From Ricinus communis (taxonomy: Eukaryota > Streptophyta > Magnoliopsida > Malpighiales > Euphorbiaceae), in contig NC_063256.1 of NCBI RefSeq assembly GCF_019578655.1, positions 21,552,005 through 21,616,004 of the forward strand: a stretch of 64,000 nucleotides of DNA, given 5' to 3'. The position numbers were made by a program, and so were the translations under genes. Below, in pieces: positions 9,930-20,905 of this stretch. Numbering within the stretch: position 1 is the first letter of the stretch; each line of letters begins with the position of its first letter. Below the pieces are notes generated by a model. It saw nothing but the letters and a program-made list of their open reading frames with translations, had not been told where the DNA came from and searched no databases.

Positions 9930-12900
9930 ACGATTTATGAATTTAATAAATATGTTTTACTATTAGTTTATTTGATTATTTTAAATAGTTAGTCAACCAA
10001 TTATAATTGAGGTTAATTTGATTAATTAATTTGAAAGATTACTTTAATTAGTTGGTTAACTAATTTAAAGTAAATGTTTAATTGAACTAGTTAATTTTAA
10101 TTAGACTTAATTGATTGACTAAGTTGATTAATTTAAAACAATTTATGAGATAAATTTAAAGCGAATTGGATAATGTAATTAAATCTTTAGTTTGTTGTTA
10201 TGATGGCCAGTCGGATACTGTTTATCATAGAAATGTTCTAGCAGGGATTGAGCCTGTCTTCGGGGATATGTATAGATTATTTTATAAATTTTATATTAAT
10301 TAAATTATTTCTTATTTAAATATCTTAGTACAATCAGTTTTGTGAGAGGTTCTTTTAGTAGTGCAATCGAAGGAATCATTTAATTTGTGAATTAAAATCA
10401 TATAATTAAATAATATATCATTACATATGTCATGTATGTATTTTGTTTTAATTATTGTTACTACTATTATGATTATCATTATTGATATTATTATTACTGT
10501 TAGTATAATTATTACTATTGTTATTATTATTATTGTTAATATTATTAGTTGCATTACTATTATTATTATTAATATCATTATGACTAGTGATGTGATTATT
10601 GCTATTGTTATATGTGTAATGAATGTGAGTTGGATCAATTGTGAATGTTGGATGAATGCTCGGTTTAAGATAAGATGTATGAGATGCTCAAATCGAGCTT
10701 TGCTTTTTAGGCTTATGAAGATCAATGATTGTTGGATAGAAAATTTCTGGTTGAGTTAGTTTTCTGAGTGCCGGTCACAATAGATTAGGAGAGCCTATTG
10801 GTTATTAGAGTCGGAAACTATCCTGATTGATGATTGATTAAAACTCTTCTGATATGTGGCAATGACGTGTACATTGTTTGTATGTATGTGTATGCATATA
10901 TAAATATTAGTATCTAAAGTTTGAATGATTGCTTGTCAGGATGTTATTGATTATATAATTTTAACTTCCTTGATGAGATATGACCTATCTCAATTATTTT
11001 TTGGGTTAAAATCAGAGATCCAGATAAGTCCCAGTTCTTTTATTCCACAAGGGTGAAATTGTAGATTATTTCTCTATTGAAGTCATTTATAGATTATACT
11101 TGATTATTCTGCTTGTGGATAACTATTAAAAATTATAGATTATGAAATATTAAGTATACTATTTAAGTTCAAGTTTAGGCTTGCAGGTGTCCGGTAGCCA
11201 TATGCATCGCCGGTGTTTTAGCATCGATCTAACTCTAAGTTCAGGTTGTGACTTATAAATTGAGATATAAAATATTTTTGACATATGAGAATAACTCTTT
11301 CATATAGGTATGGTGATGATTTTAAATTTTTTTAATGCTTATTGTATAATTAATTTATTAAATAATAAATATTTTCTTATAAAGTATTATATTAATTCTA
11401 AAAATTGTATTTTACTTAAATTTTAAAATAAATTTTATATAATTATAATGAATATATTAAGTAGTAAATATTTTTAATACAATCTGTATATTTATTCTAT
11501 TAATAAAAAATTTAAAATATTATAAATATAATTAATTTTTTATATTTATTATTTAAAATAATAACATATAATTAAAATAAAAATAATAATACATGTACCG
11601 ACAAACTTAATTTGATGGTAAGTGTATATTTCAACTTGAAGGTGTAAAGTTTGAGTCCCTTTCTCTCATTTGTAACTTAAACAAGAAAAAAAATGCATGA
11701 TATTCAGCTAAACAATAGAGTAACAATTAAGTTAAGAATTTTACAATTCATAAATTTAGCCAAAATTTATAAATTTTTTAAAAATTTTGTCGTTTGGATT
11801 GAACATACAAATAATAAATTTTCATATAAAGTTAAGGATAATTTAAAAAAATATAAATTTATTAGAAATAATATTAAAATAATATTTTTTAACAATTCAT
11901 CATTCTTTTAAATGGTAAATTTTACAGGTTTCTAATTTCTATCTAGCAAATTAAAATGGTTAAAAATAAAAAAAATTAAAAATAGAGAATTCTTTAAAAT
12001 ATATAGATTAATTCGCTCTTTTTCTTCTCAAATAATAAATTTAAATTAAATTGATGAATATTTAAAATTTATAAATTTAAATGAGCCCAAACTAATTAGT
12101 AGTGTCGAACGTGAGTCTATACAACCACTGAAAGGTGACACCTTTTTATATATATTTATTTTTAACTGCTCCCCCTCAATTTTCTCAGACTCGAGTCAAC
12201 AAAGATGGATCAATTTTGTCTACTTTGCCCATAAATCGTGCCAGTGGGTTATATAATATATTTCCAATACTATTAAAGTCACAATTCAAATCTGAAACCG
12301 ACTCCATTTGTCTTTTCTTCTTCTTTCTGCACGCTCTTGTAATTTATTGCCGATTCGGTAACAACGACATTTTATTATACTAAAATAGAAAAGAGAGAAG
12401 CAACTAACCTGACCAAGAACCGGTTTGGACCATGAACCAAACCTAAATTGGACTGGTAAAATCTAAAACTAACTCTAATTTTCATACCATTCGAAACTAT
12501 AAGGAAGAAGGACCGGATAAAGTTTAACTGTTTGTTGAACCTGAACCGTCTTGAATTTGAACCGGCAGTTTATATCGGTTTAACTTTTAAAAAATATTAA
12601 TTTCAATAATTAAATTTTTGAACTGAATTTAAATGAATACATTAAATATAATCCCATTATAAAATATTAACTGAATTGGTTTAAATCCTAATTCTCATAA
12701 AAGTTAGATTTTAATTTTGATCTATGTAAAAAAGATAATTAAATCAAATTCTAATATGGATTTTCATGAAATATACAGTTGTTATAATAAATATTATGGA
12801 AAGCATATAACAAACAGATTAAAGAGTATGATAAATTTAAATATTTTTTAAAACTATAACTTTACATTTCTTTCAAATTTAAGATTTTTTAACTTTTTTA

Positions 12901-13150
12901 TAATTTGAGCTGGACTTAAACTACATACAAAACCATAATAAACTGAAAATATAAATTAGTTCGGATTGGTTCACGATTTAACCTCTAAATTAATCGCAAA
13001 CCAGCAGCTTCAAGGCTGGTTCAGGCCGATTTAGGCCCTTGGCCATGCATAGAAGCAACGATATTCCAGCCAAATGCCTTCTCATGCAGCACTAAGAATT
13101 AAGATGATAATCTTATAAAGTATGCACTCATCATTAAAATATTACCTTGC
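9930..13150. other. AT-rich intergenic region upstream of the peroxidase
   Basis: No gene is supported over about 3.2 kb. It contains one imperfect ATT-rich simple repeat (10449-10605) and long A/T runs (11300-11600, 11740-12080). ORFs here are low-complexity isoleucine-rich or AT-driven readings without family resemblance. The last few hundred bases are the peroxidase promoter region. Confidence 0.6.
10449..10605. repeat. Imperfect (ATT)n microsatellite
   Basis: About 155 bp composed mostly of ATT/ACT/GTT trinucleotides. It creates artificial isoleucine- and valine-rich ORFs on both strands. Confidence 0.85.
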
Positions 13151-13157
13151 TTATAAC

Positions 13158-13165
13158 TATAAATA
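13158..13165 (+). promoter_or_regulatory. TATA box of the peroxidase gene
   Basis: TATAAATA lies 38 bp upstream of the first ATG of the peroxidase at 13203. That would make the 5' UTR very short, so translation may begin at the second in-frame ATG (13218). Confidence 0.55.
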
Positions 13166-13202
13166 GATATATTAATTTGGCTTAGGATTTCAAAAGGAAT
13201 TA

Positions 13203-15409
13203 ATGAGATCCATAGTTATGAGTCCAAAGAAGCTAGCAGCTCAACTATGTATGACTTCAATAGTTATTGTTTCATTTTGTCAAATTGGCGTTCATTCTCA
13301 GCTTCAAGTTGTGTTTTATGCAAACTCATGTAGTTTGGCTGAGTTTATTGTTAAAGATGCTGTTAGGAATGGTTTCAATAAGGACAGAGGAGTGGCTGCT
13401 GCTCTTGTAAGAATGCACTTTCATGATTGCTTTGTTAGGGTAAGTATTGATATTTCTTAGTTGACTGAATACATTGTTTCCTCTTCAATTTTACTAATCT
13501 AACTTATGATACTGTTGGTGTTTTCAATTGATAAAGAAAACTTATAACATTATTTAATTTTATTTAATTTCGGATATCTCTCAAATCTTTCGATTCTTAA
13601 CTTTCGGCCTTTTATTCTTTTTACCCCAATAAATATTTTTTTTATTCTTAATTTAAATGAGTAAAATATAAGTATAGAGGTGAAGGAAAATAAAATAAAA
13701 ATTGGAAAATGTCATAGATCATAAAAAAAAAAATTGTTCAGATGTGTTAAGTGTTAAATTAGTAAAATCTAGGAGTGAAACTATGCATTAGTTAATCCTT
13801 TCTTATTTCTAATTCACGTAGTTATTAATTAATATTAATTGGATATCTTATGCGCATGATACAATTAATTATCTAATTTATTGGATTAATTTGAAACTAT
13901 TTCTCTCTTTTCTGAATTCTTTTTCTTTCCAATTCTTATATATAATTAAAGTTGTATTTCTTCTGATTCAATATACATTACATTTGTTATAGATAACCCA
14001 TCGTTTATAATTTTTTACTTAAAAAGAACAATTACATGATGCAACTAAACTTTTCTTAGTATTAGAAGGCTTTTAATTTATTTTATTTTATTTTTTTCCT
14101 TTTAATCTTGTATTTTGTTTTTCTATATGAACTTGGGCATGCTTAACGTACGTAATGCATATAGGGATGTGATGGGTCCGTGCTTATCGATTCCACTCCC
14201 TCAAACACAGCAGAGAAAGACTCTCCAGCGAATAACCCTAGTCTGAGAGGCTTTGAAGTGATAGACAATGCAAAGTCTAGACTAGAGGCCCTTTGTAAAG
14301 GAATTGTTTCTTGTGCTGATATAGTTGCATTTGCAGCAAGAGACAGTGTTGAGATAGTAAGTAGATGTTTATATATGTACCACCTTCAACTAATTATTTG
14401 TTTTACACTTGTTGGAGCATGTAGTTATGGTACATTCAGAATATGAAGAAATATTAGTGAATATAACACATAACTGAAAACCCATTAATTTGACTTAATT
14501 AGATTCAAATTATTTTTAATTGTGCCTTAGAACTCATTTACTCTCATGCTATACTTGGTTGAAATCCATAAAAAAGATTCATTTTATTTAAGAAAAAAAG
14601 ATGAGAAATAAAATAAAATTAAAATGATAAAGTTGAATGAAATATTTTGGTGTTATAGAATGTATTGACTTACTATATGAAATTCATTTAAAAATTATAT
14701 CTATTTTGTTAGAATTTAGTTTAACTATAACCAATTCCATACAAATTTGATTATGCAGAATACTTAATTAGCTTTTTAAAACATATAATTTTAAATTCAC
14801 AAATGAATTTCATAAACTTTATGGATTGTAACAAAAAATTATGTCAAGTTATACTAGAAAGAGGATCTTGGAGCATGCCTTGTCTCATATTAAGCATATA
14901 AAGAAATATAAAAAAAAAAATCATATAACGTAAAGTCATATTTTATAGTAAAGCCGTAATTACACTTAATTGTTACCCTATTCACACTCTTTTCTTACTT
15001 AACTCTAATTTTACTATATTCTAAATTACATTATACTTGAGGCCATTAGGTTATTTCATATCATTTTGTGTAGACTGGAGGGCTTGGCTATGATGTTCCG
15101 GCAGGAAGAAGAGATGGCAGAATTTCTTTATCCTCAGAGACATTCACAAACTTACCTCCTCCAACATTTAGTGTTAATCAGCTCACTCAGTTATTTGCAA
15201 ACAAGGGTTTCTCGCAAGAAGAAATGGTTACATTGTCTGGTGAATACAATTAAATAAACTTTATTTTAACTGTTATAGAATCTTCTTTTTGTATTGTGAA
15301 TACAAAACTATTGTCTTTGGTTTTATGTAAAAATACTTTGGTTACAAATGCAGGAGCACACACAATAGGTCGATCGCATTGCAGTTCTTTCAGTAATAGA
15401 TTATACAAC
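13203..15409 (+). pseudogene. Class III secretory peroxidase, 5' part (exons 1-3 and start of exon 4)
   Basis: Class III peroxidases use H2O2 to oxidise phenolics in the cell wall or vacuole. Exon 1 (13203-13439) encodes a hydrophobic signal peptide, a mature N terminus near SQLQVVFY and the distal-haem motif MHFHDCFVR. Exon 2 (14165-14356) begins [11 protein letters not shown] and holds [19 protein letters not shown]. Exon 3 (15074-15239) begins TGGLGYDVPAGRRDGR. Exon 4 opens at 15354 with the proximal-haem motif, the proximal His within SGAHTIGRSHC. Introns are 13440-14164, 14357-15073 and 15240-15353, all GT-AG, with phases 0, 0 and 1, the classic peroxidase layout. A second in-frame ATG at 13218 is an equally good start. 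Exon 4 is cut at 15409 by a copia LTR whose first three bases (TGA) fall in frame as a stop. Both haem histidines would remain but the C-terminal third is lost. Confidence 0.93.
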
Positions 15410-15768
15410 TGAAGAAATTGTGTTTATATTATGATCTTTGATGAATATTTACTCAAATCTGAATTCTAAAATTATTAAGTACAAGTATGTTCTGTTATAT
15501 ACAAGTATGTTTGCAACGGTCCTATTGCTCCTTGTTGTTGTTTGTTGCACTCCAATGTTTAAATCTAGCTTAGGGATAGATTGAAGCAGCCTTTTTTCCT
15601 TTAGGGGAGAGGTGTTGCTCCCTTTCCCTAATAGGCCTGTGAAGATCTAGAGTTCTAAGGCCATATCCAACAGTCAAAGACTGTTGGTCCTTACTGCCAG
15701 TCTTTGACTGTTGAACATTGTTGCTGCCTGGTTTTGGTGTTTCTTCAACAGATATTGAGGCTTCTTCA
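15410..15768 (-). repeat. 3' LTR of the peroxidase-borne copia element
   Basis: 359 bp with TGAAGAA / TTCTTCA ends. It holds a perfect 16-bp inverted repeat (15668-15683 and 15698-15713, arm CAACAGTCAAAGACTG) around a 14-base loop. On the element's strand this lies in U3, 55-101 bases from the LTR start. Confidence 0.93.
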
Positions 15769-16028
15769 ATACTCCCCCTCAAGGTGGGTTCGAATAAGTT
15801 GATAGAACCCATCTTGCTGAGAAGCCTTCGATGACTTGCTTTGTCTAGGGCTTTGGTGAAGATATCTGCCAGTTGTTCATGGCTTCGGATGAATGGAGTT
15901 GTGATTTCTCCTGATTGGACTTTCTCTCTTATGAAGTGACAATCAATTTCAATATGTTTAGTCCTTTCATGAAAGACTAGGTTCGATGCGATGTGTCTGG
16001 CTGCTTGGTTATCACAGTACATCTCCAT
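15570..16028 (-). pseudogene. Copia RNase H C-terminal part, out of frame with pol
   Basis: Encodes the end of the copia RNase H ([46 protein letters not shown]). It is shifted by one frame from the main pol ORF, which ends in a spurious PDGDVL tail at 16012. Family proteins carry a further dozen or so residues between ELIWIK and the CDNQAA block. A small out-of-frame deletion near 16025-16045 is therefore the likely lesion. The reading continues past the conserved end into the 3' LTR. Confidence 0.85.
15769..15784 (-). other. Polypurine tract of the copia element
   Basis: On the minus strand CCTTGAGGGGGAGTAT abuts the TG of the 3' LTR at 15768. Confidence 0.8.
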
Positions 16029-18927
16029 CGGGCTTTATCCATATGAGTTCACTAGCCGTCGATGCCATGGCATGATACTCGGCTTCGGCACTGGACCTTG
16101 CGGTTACTGATTGTTTTTTGCTCTTCCATGTCACTAGGTTTCCTCCTACAAATGTGCAGAATCCTGAAGTCGATTTTCTGTCACAACTACCTGCCCAATC
16201 TGCATCAGAGAAGCCAGTAATAATGATAGCATTATTATTATTTCTCATCCAGATACCATGTCCTGGAGTACCTTTGAGGTATTTTAGGATCCTATCAACT
16301 GCATCTAAATGAGGAGTACGAGGAGCATGCATAAACTGGCTAATCATACTCACAGCATAACTAATGTCAGGTCTGGTGACGGTTAAGTAAATCAATTTCC
16401 CCACCAGGCGCTGGTAATGACCTATGTTATCTAGAGGGTCACCATCCTCTAAGTTAAGTCTAGTCTTGGTCTCCATAGGGGTATCTATAGGCTTAGCTCC
16501 TATTTTCCCTGTTTCCTTTAAGAGATCTAGAACATACTTTCTCTGAGACAGAAATAGACCTTTATGAGATTTTGCCATTTCTATTCCGAGAAAGTAGGTT
16601 AATTGACCAAGATCCTTAATGTCAAATTCCCTTTTTAATTTTTGCTTTACTTTCTCAATTTCCTCATTATTGTTCCCTGTTACAATAATGTCATCCACAT
16701 AAATCAAGATAATGATCGTGTATGTGAGAGTGTGTTTAATGAACATGGATGAATCAGAGGTACATTTGCTGAAATCAATTTTTAATAGAAAATGACTTAG
16801 CTTGGCATACCATGCTCTAGGGGATTGCTTCAACCCGTAGATTGCCTTTTGTAACTTACATACTAGGGAGGAGTCAGAGGCAAAATTATGACCTGGAGGT
16901 AGAGACATGTACACCTCTTCTTCCAGGGATCCTTGCAGAAATGCGTTCTTAACGTCCATCTGAAATAATCCCCAACCTGAGTTAGTAGCAACAAATAGTA
17001 AAATACGAACAGTGCTCATTTTTGCTACCGGAGCAAAGGTTTCCTGGTAATCCACACCATAGGTCTGAGTGAAGCCTTTCGCTACTAGCCTAGCTTTATA
17101 CCTCTCAATTGAACCATCATGCTTGTATTTGATTTTATACACCCATTCACAGCCCACCTGTTTTTTGTTTGGTGGTAGGGGGACAAGCTTCCAAGTTTCA
17201 TTTTTCTCCAAGGCCTGGAGTTCTTCTTTCATGGCTTTACACCAATTAGGGTCGGTGTTAGCCTCATAGAAAGAACTTAGCTCAGTGTGAGAAGAAAGAG
17301 CGTTGAGATATGCCTTATAAGATTTCGAGACTGAATTATAATTAATAAAGCGATGGATAGGATACAATACCGAGTGGGACACATAGTCCCTTAGTTTAAC
17401 AGGAGGTCTAGATGGTCGAGATGATCTCCGCAGGGCAATTGCTTCTTCTACTTGTGATTCATTTTCTCCCCCTGAAGCAGTTGGTGCGGGAACAGGACGC
17501 TCGTCCACATCGGCTGAGGGAGAGAGATCTGATATGTCAAATAAGAAAGAGTTATCGGGAAATAAGGGGGATGGGGGAGGCATAGTAGTGGAGAAGTAGG
17601 CTGTACTTTCATCGAAAGACACATCTCTAGAAATATAGGACTTGTGTGTGGAGGGGTCATAACACTTGTACCCCTTTTTTTCAGATGAGTACCCTAGGAA
17701 AATAGTTTTAACGGAACTTGGGTCAAGTTTATGGGATCGCCTAATATGAACAAAAGTAATGCAACCAAAAACTCGAAGGTGGCCCAAATCTATTTTTCGA
17801 CCCTTAAGGATTTCCAAAGGACTGTAGTTTTTAAGAGTGGGAGTAGGTAATCTGTTAATAAGGTAGACAGCGGTGAGGAGGGCATCAGACCAAAAAATAT
17901 GAGGAACATTGTGTTGAAAAAGAAGTGATCTAGTGACTTCAAGAAGATGGCGGTTTTTTCGTTCAGAAACGCCATTCTGTTCAGGAGTATAAATACAGGT
18001 GGTTTGGTGTAAAATGCCTTGTGCGGAGAAGAAGTCAGAAAAGTTTTTATTAATATATTCAGTGCCATTATCGGATCGAAAAATTTTAATTTTGGCATCA
18101 TATTGAGTTTGAACGAAATGAAAGAAATTCTGAAAACAGGAAAAAACTTCATTTTTTCCTTTTAGTAAGTATACCCAAGTGAGACGGGAGAAATCATCAA
18201 TAAAGGTGACAAAATAACAAAAATGGTTGTAAGAAGTACAGGGGGCAGGTCCCCAAACATCAAAATGAATTAAATCAAACATCTTTATGGAAGTAGTGGA
18301 GGACACAGGAAACGGTAACCTGGTATGTTTAGAAAATTTGCAAATATCACAACAAACAGAATTTAAATGACAAGAAAAAAGTTTGTTTAGGATGTGATCG
18401 GAGGGGTGCCCAAGTCGCCGATGCATCAACATCCCTTGATTGACCGGACTTGTTGACGCAAGACAACGGGTAGTGGAGTCTCTAAGGTAGTAAAGACCAT
18501 TTTTAAAATATCCCTCACCAATCATCTTCCCGGTGATGCGATCCTGAAACAGTACTGAAGTTGGTGAGAAAATAGTATTACAATTTAAATGACTGGTAAT
18601 TTTGCCAATAGATAATAAGTTTGATTGAAAATCAGGTAAAAATAATATATCATGAATATTTTGGCGAAAGATGGTGGAGGTGCCACAGCCAGAGATTTTG
18701 GCTTGGGCACCATTTGCGGTGGTCACATGTTGAGATTCAAGGGGAACAAAATTGTGTAGTTTGGTTGCGTCCCATGTCATATGGTCGGTAGCACCTGAAT
18801 CAATAATCCAATCTTTAGAGTGAAACAAATTAGAATAATTTTGAGAGTTAGAAACTGAACCTGACCCATGAGACTGCTGCTGATTTACAAGAGATTGGAG
18901 CTGAGAAATGAGCTGGGAAAGATGCAA
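16012..18927 (-). CDS. Copia pol: protease, integrase, reverse transcriptase, RNase H (971 aa)
   Basis: A long open frame with every catalytic motif in place until its C terminus. In order (rough residues): protease DSGATDHMT (~45); zinc-binding HHCC region [10 protein letters not shown]...[11 protein letters not shown] (~170-205); integrase core [15 protein letters not shown] and [11 protein letters not shown] (D, D, E triad, ~225-330); [17 protein letters not shown] (~415); reverse transcriptase [26 protein letters not shown] through [14 protein letters not shown] and intact YVDD (~605-770); and RNase [17 protein letters not shown] with [10 protein letters not shown] (~920-960). The codons in front of this frame belong to gag in another frame. 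The enzyme set copies and integrates the element. Only the RNase H end is broken. Confidence 0.92.
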   Translation of the reverse strand: MHLSQLISQLQSLVNQQQSHGSGSVSNSQNYSNLFHSKDWIIDSGATDHMTWDATKLHNFVPLESQHVTTANGAQAKISGCGTSTIFRQNIHDILFLPDFQSNLLSIGKITSHLNCNTIFSPTSVLFQDRITGKMIGEGYFKNGLYYLRDSTTRCLASTSPVNQGMLMHRRLGHPSDHILNKLFSCHLNSVCCDICKFSKHTRLPFPVSSTTSIKMFDLIHFDVWGPAPCTSYNHFCYFVTFIDDFSRLTWVYLLKGKNEVFSCFQNFFHFVQTQYDAKIKIFRSDNGTEYINKNFSDFFSAQGILHQTTCIYTPEQNGVSERKNRHLLEVTRSLLFQHNVPHIFWSDALLTAVYLINRLPTPTLKNYSPLEILKGRKIDLGHLRVFGCITFVHIRRSHKLDPSSVKTIFLGYSSEKKGYKCYDPSTHKSYISRDVSFDESTAYFSTTMPPPSPLFPDNSFLFDISDLSPSADVDERPVPAPTASGGENESQVEEAIALRRSSRPSRPPVKLRDYVSHSVLYPIHRFINYNSVSKSYKAYLNALSSHTELSSFYEANTDPNWCKAMKEELQALEKNETWKLVPLPPNKKQVGCEWVYKIKYKHDGSIERYKARLVAKGFTQTYGVDYQETFAPVAKMSTVRILLFVATNSGWGLFQMDVKNAFLQGSLEEEVYMSLPPGHNFASDSSLVCKLQKAIYGLKQSPRAWYAKLSHFLLKIDFSKCTSDSSMFIKHTLTYTIIILIYVDDIIVTGNNNEEIEKVKQKLKREFDIKDLGQLTYFLGIEMAKSHKGLFLSQRKYVLDLLKETGKIGAKPIDTPMETKTRLNLEDGDPLDNIGHYQRLVGKLIYLTVTRPDISYAVSMISQFMHAPRTPHLDAVDRILKYLKGTPGHGIWMRNNNNAIIITGFSDADWAGSCDRKSTSGFCTFVGGNLVTWKSKKQSVTARSSAEAEYHAMASTASELIWIKPDGDVL

Positions 18928-18934
18928 ATTTTCT

Positions 18935-20131
18935 GCATGGGCGGGTCGGGTGGAGGCTGCAAACCGGGTTGGATCTGTGGTGGGCCGGACTGGGCTGGAT
19001 TACTGGTTGGCCAGTTTCCTGGGCCTGGTCGGACAAGATTCTGGGCTCGGTGCAGGCCGGGCGGTGGGAGGAGTTACTGGGCTCGGGCCTGGGCCAACTG
19101 TTGGTGGGCTCGGATCGACTTGTCGGACCCGACCCGAAATAACCCGACCCGTTTAGGGGGCATATGTTGCCCATGTTGCCCACTTCTCCTTTAGGTTTTC
19201 TTTCTTCTTCTTCTTCCCAGCTCCTTATGCAGCTGCCTCCAAACCGCTCCTTCTCCCTTCTCCCTCCGCCGCCGCCCCTGTTGCGTGCGTCCCCCCTTCT
19301 CCCTTCACCCCGACCATGGAGAGGCTGCAGATGAGGGTGAAGGTGCCAGCATCTGTCATGGGTGTGCCCCTGCCTTCGGCAGTGGTCGCACCTGTCGACA
19401 GACGCAGGCGTCCCCTTCGCGCGCAACCCATCGTGGAGGTCGATATGGCGTGAGAAAAACGCCCGGTTTTCTGGGTTGGAGGGGCTGGAGGCGTTCATCG
19501 TGCTTCATCGAGTCTCTTCCTGCTGGAAGATGGCTTTGACAGCATCAATCTTTGGGAGGGAGTTGGACAACAAGATTTGCGAGCGCAGAGCTTCATAACT
19601 GGAGTCCAGGCCCCCCAGGTAGGTATAAACTAAATCTTGTTCGGCTTTCTTTCTGATCTCCTCTGGATCTGTGGTGGGTGGGAGGTAGTTTTGCAACTCC
19701 TCCAACCTGGTTAAGACTTCTGTAGCGTAGTTTGTGCTTGATTTTGTCCCCTGTTTGATTTGAGAGAGCTCCTGCTTCAAATTAAAAATATGAGCAAAAT
19801 TTTGCTCGTGTCCGTATAAGCCTTTCATTTTCCTCCAAATTTCTTGTGAGGATTCGAGCAATATGCATAGTCGTGAGATCTGTGGTTCCATTGTATTTGT
19901 GAGGAGGGACATGACCATGTGGTCGGGTGTCTGCCATTCCTCAATCTCTTCTGTTTCTTCTTTAGTTGGTTGTGCTGGGTTGATAGGAGTTGGTCTCCTT
20001 TTGATTCCTGTGATGAATCCCAACTTTTTCCTGCCGCTCAAACTGATGTATACTGATCTAGACCACTCAAAGTAGTTCTGGTTGCCTTTGAGTACAATGT
20101 TGGTTAGCTTTGAAACATCATTGTGAGACAT
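18935..20131 (-). pseudogene. Copia gag with an in-frame stop and frameshift to pol
   Basis: Starts at ATG 20131 (MSHNDVSKLTNIVLKGNQNY) and gives a typical copia gag: HMVMSLLTNTMEPQI, IWRKMKGLYGHEQN, YLGGLDSSYEALRSQIL. The frame ends at TGA (19505-19507) but continues in the same frame with the zinc knuckle CDHCRRQGHTHDRC near 19350-19390. A Gly/Arg-rich stretch follows. Pol begins one frame over near 18935. The stop lies just before the nucleocapsid, in a proline/serine-rich part of unusually high GC content (18950-19450). I take the stop as a mutation, but stop-codon suppression cannot be excluded from sequence alone. Confidence 0.88.
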
Positions 20132-20174
20132 TTTGAGTTTCTGTGGTTGAGATAGATGATGAGAGGTTAAACCT

Positions 20175-20186
20175 GCTCTGATACCA
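20175..20186 (-). other. Primer binding site, tRNA-iMet type (minus strand)
   Basis: On the minus strand TGGTATCAGAGC directly abuts the 5' LTR end at 20187. Confidence 0.9.
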
Positions 20187-20541
20187 TGAAGAAATTGTGT
20201 TTATATTATGATCTTTGATGAATATTTACTCAAATCTGAATTCTAAAATTATTAAGTACAAGTATGTTCTGTTATATACAAGTATGTTTGCAACGGTCCT
20301 ATTGCTCCTTGTTGTTGTTTGTTGCACTCCAACGTTTAAATCTAGCTTAGGGATAGGTTGAAGCAGCCTTTTTTCCTTTAGGGGAGAGGTGTTGCTCCCT
20401 TTCCCTAATAGGCCTGTGATGATCTAGAGTTCTGAGGCCATATCTAATACCAAAGACCGTTGGTCCTTCTTGCCGATCTTTGGTATTGAACATTATTCTG
20501 CTGGTTTTGGTGTTTCTTCAACAGATATTGAGGCTTCTTCA
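20187..20541 (-). repeat. 5' LTR of the peroxidase-borne copia element
   Basis: 355 bp. The part left of the hairpin matches the 3' LTR with about four substitutions, and the outer ~30 bases are identical. Its hairpin arms (20446-20459 AATACCAAAGACCG and 20474-20487) differ from those of the other LTR but still pair, with a single mismatch. Confidence 0.93.
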
Positions 20542-20546
20542 ACAAC

Positions 20547-20905
20547 AACTTCAGCGGAACAGGTAGTCAGGACCCAAGCTTAGATGCAACATATGTAGCC
20601 AGATTGAAGCAACAGTGCCCACAAGGTAGCACAAACCCTAATTAGTGGTTCCAATGAATCCTTCAAGTCCAACCACAACAGATGCAGGCTACTACATAGA
20701 TGTCCAAGCAAACAGAGGCTTATTCACTTCAGACCAAACTCTCTTGACAAACCCAATAACAGTAAGCCAAGTTAATCAAAATGCAAGGAACCCCAATCTT
20801 TGGAAGACCAAATTTGCTGCAGCAATGGTGAAGATGGGTCAACTTGATGTTTTAACGGGTACTGCTGGAGAAATTCGAACAAATTGTAGAGTAATCAACA
20901 GCTAG
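20547..20905 (+). pseudogene. Class III peroxidase, 3' part of exon 4
   Basis: Resumes exon 4 after the copia insertion: NFSGTGSQDPSLDATYVARL, QQCPQG, then STNPN. At about 20632-20634 one T of an expected TTT is missing, giving an in-frame TAG. The remaining text (VVPMNPSSPTTTDAGYYIDV, SDQTLL, LWKTKFAAAMVKMGQLDVLT, GEIRTNCRVINS, stop at 20903-20905) is one frame over. It holds the last conserved cysteine and the usual C-terminal end. With both parts joined the protein would be about 330 residues, normal for the family. The missing base is a second lesion independent of the transposon, or a sequencing error. Confidence 0.92.

Larger units (their letters stand above)
15410..20541 (-). mobile_element. 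Ty1/copia element inserted in the peroxidase (5132 bp)
   Basis: A complete copia element on the minus strand, bounded by LTRs 15410-15768 and 20187-20541 and flanked by a perfect 5-bp duplication ACAAC (15405-15409 and 20542-20546). LTR ends are TGAAGAA and TTCTTCA, a perfect 7-bp inverted repeat. Primer site, gag, pol and polypurine tract are in the standard order. Removing the element and one ACAAC restores the peroxidase exon text, with LYN followed by NFSGTG. The LTRs agree closely outside one hairpin block, so insertion looks fairly recent. It is nevertheless disabled by a gag stop, a gag-pol frameshift and a lesion in RNase H. Confidence 0.95.

Noticed and set aside
10312..10759. Overlapping ORFs of 137 aa (minus) and 110 aa (plus)
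   Set aside because: Both are low-complexity readings through the ATT microsatellite, rich in Ile/Val/Thr, with no family resemblance.
12400..13020. Possible transposon suggested by GGTT/AACC-rich text at both ends
   Set aside because: Inverted pairing between the ends is weak and no flanking duplication was found.
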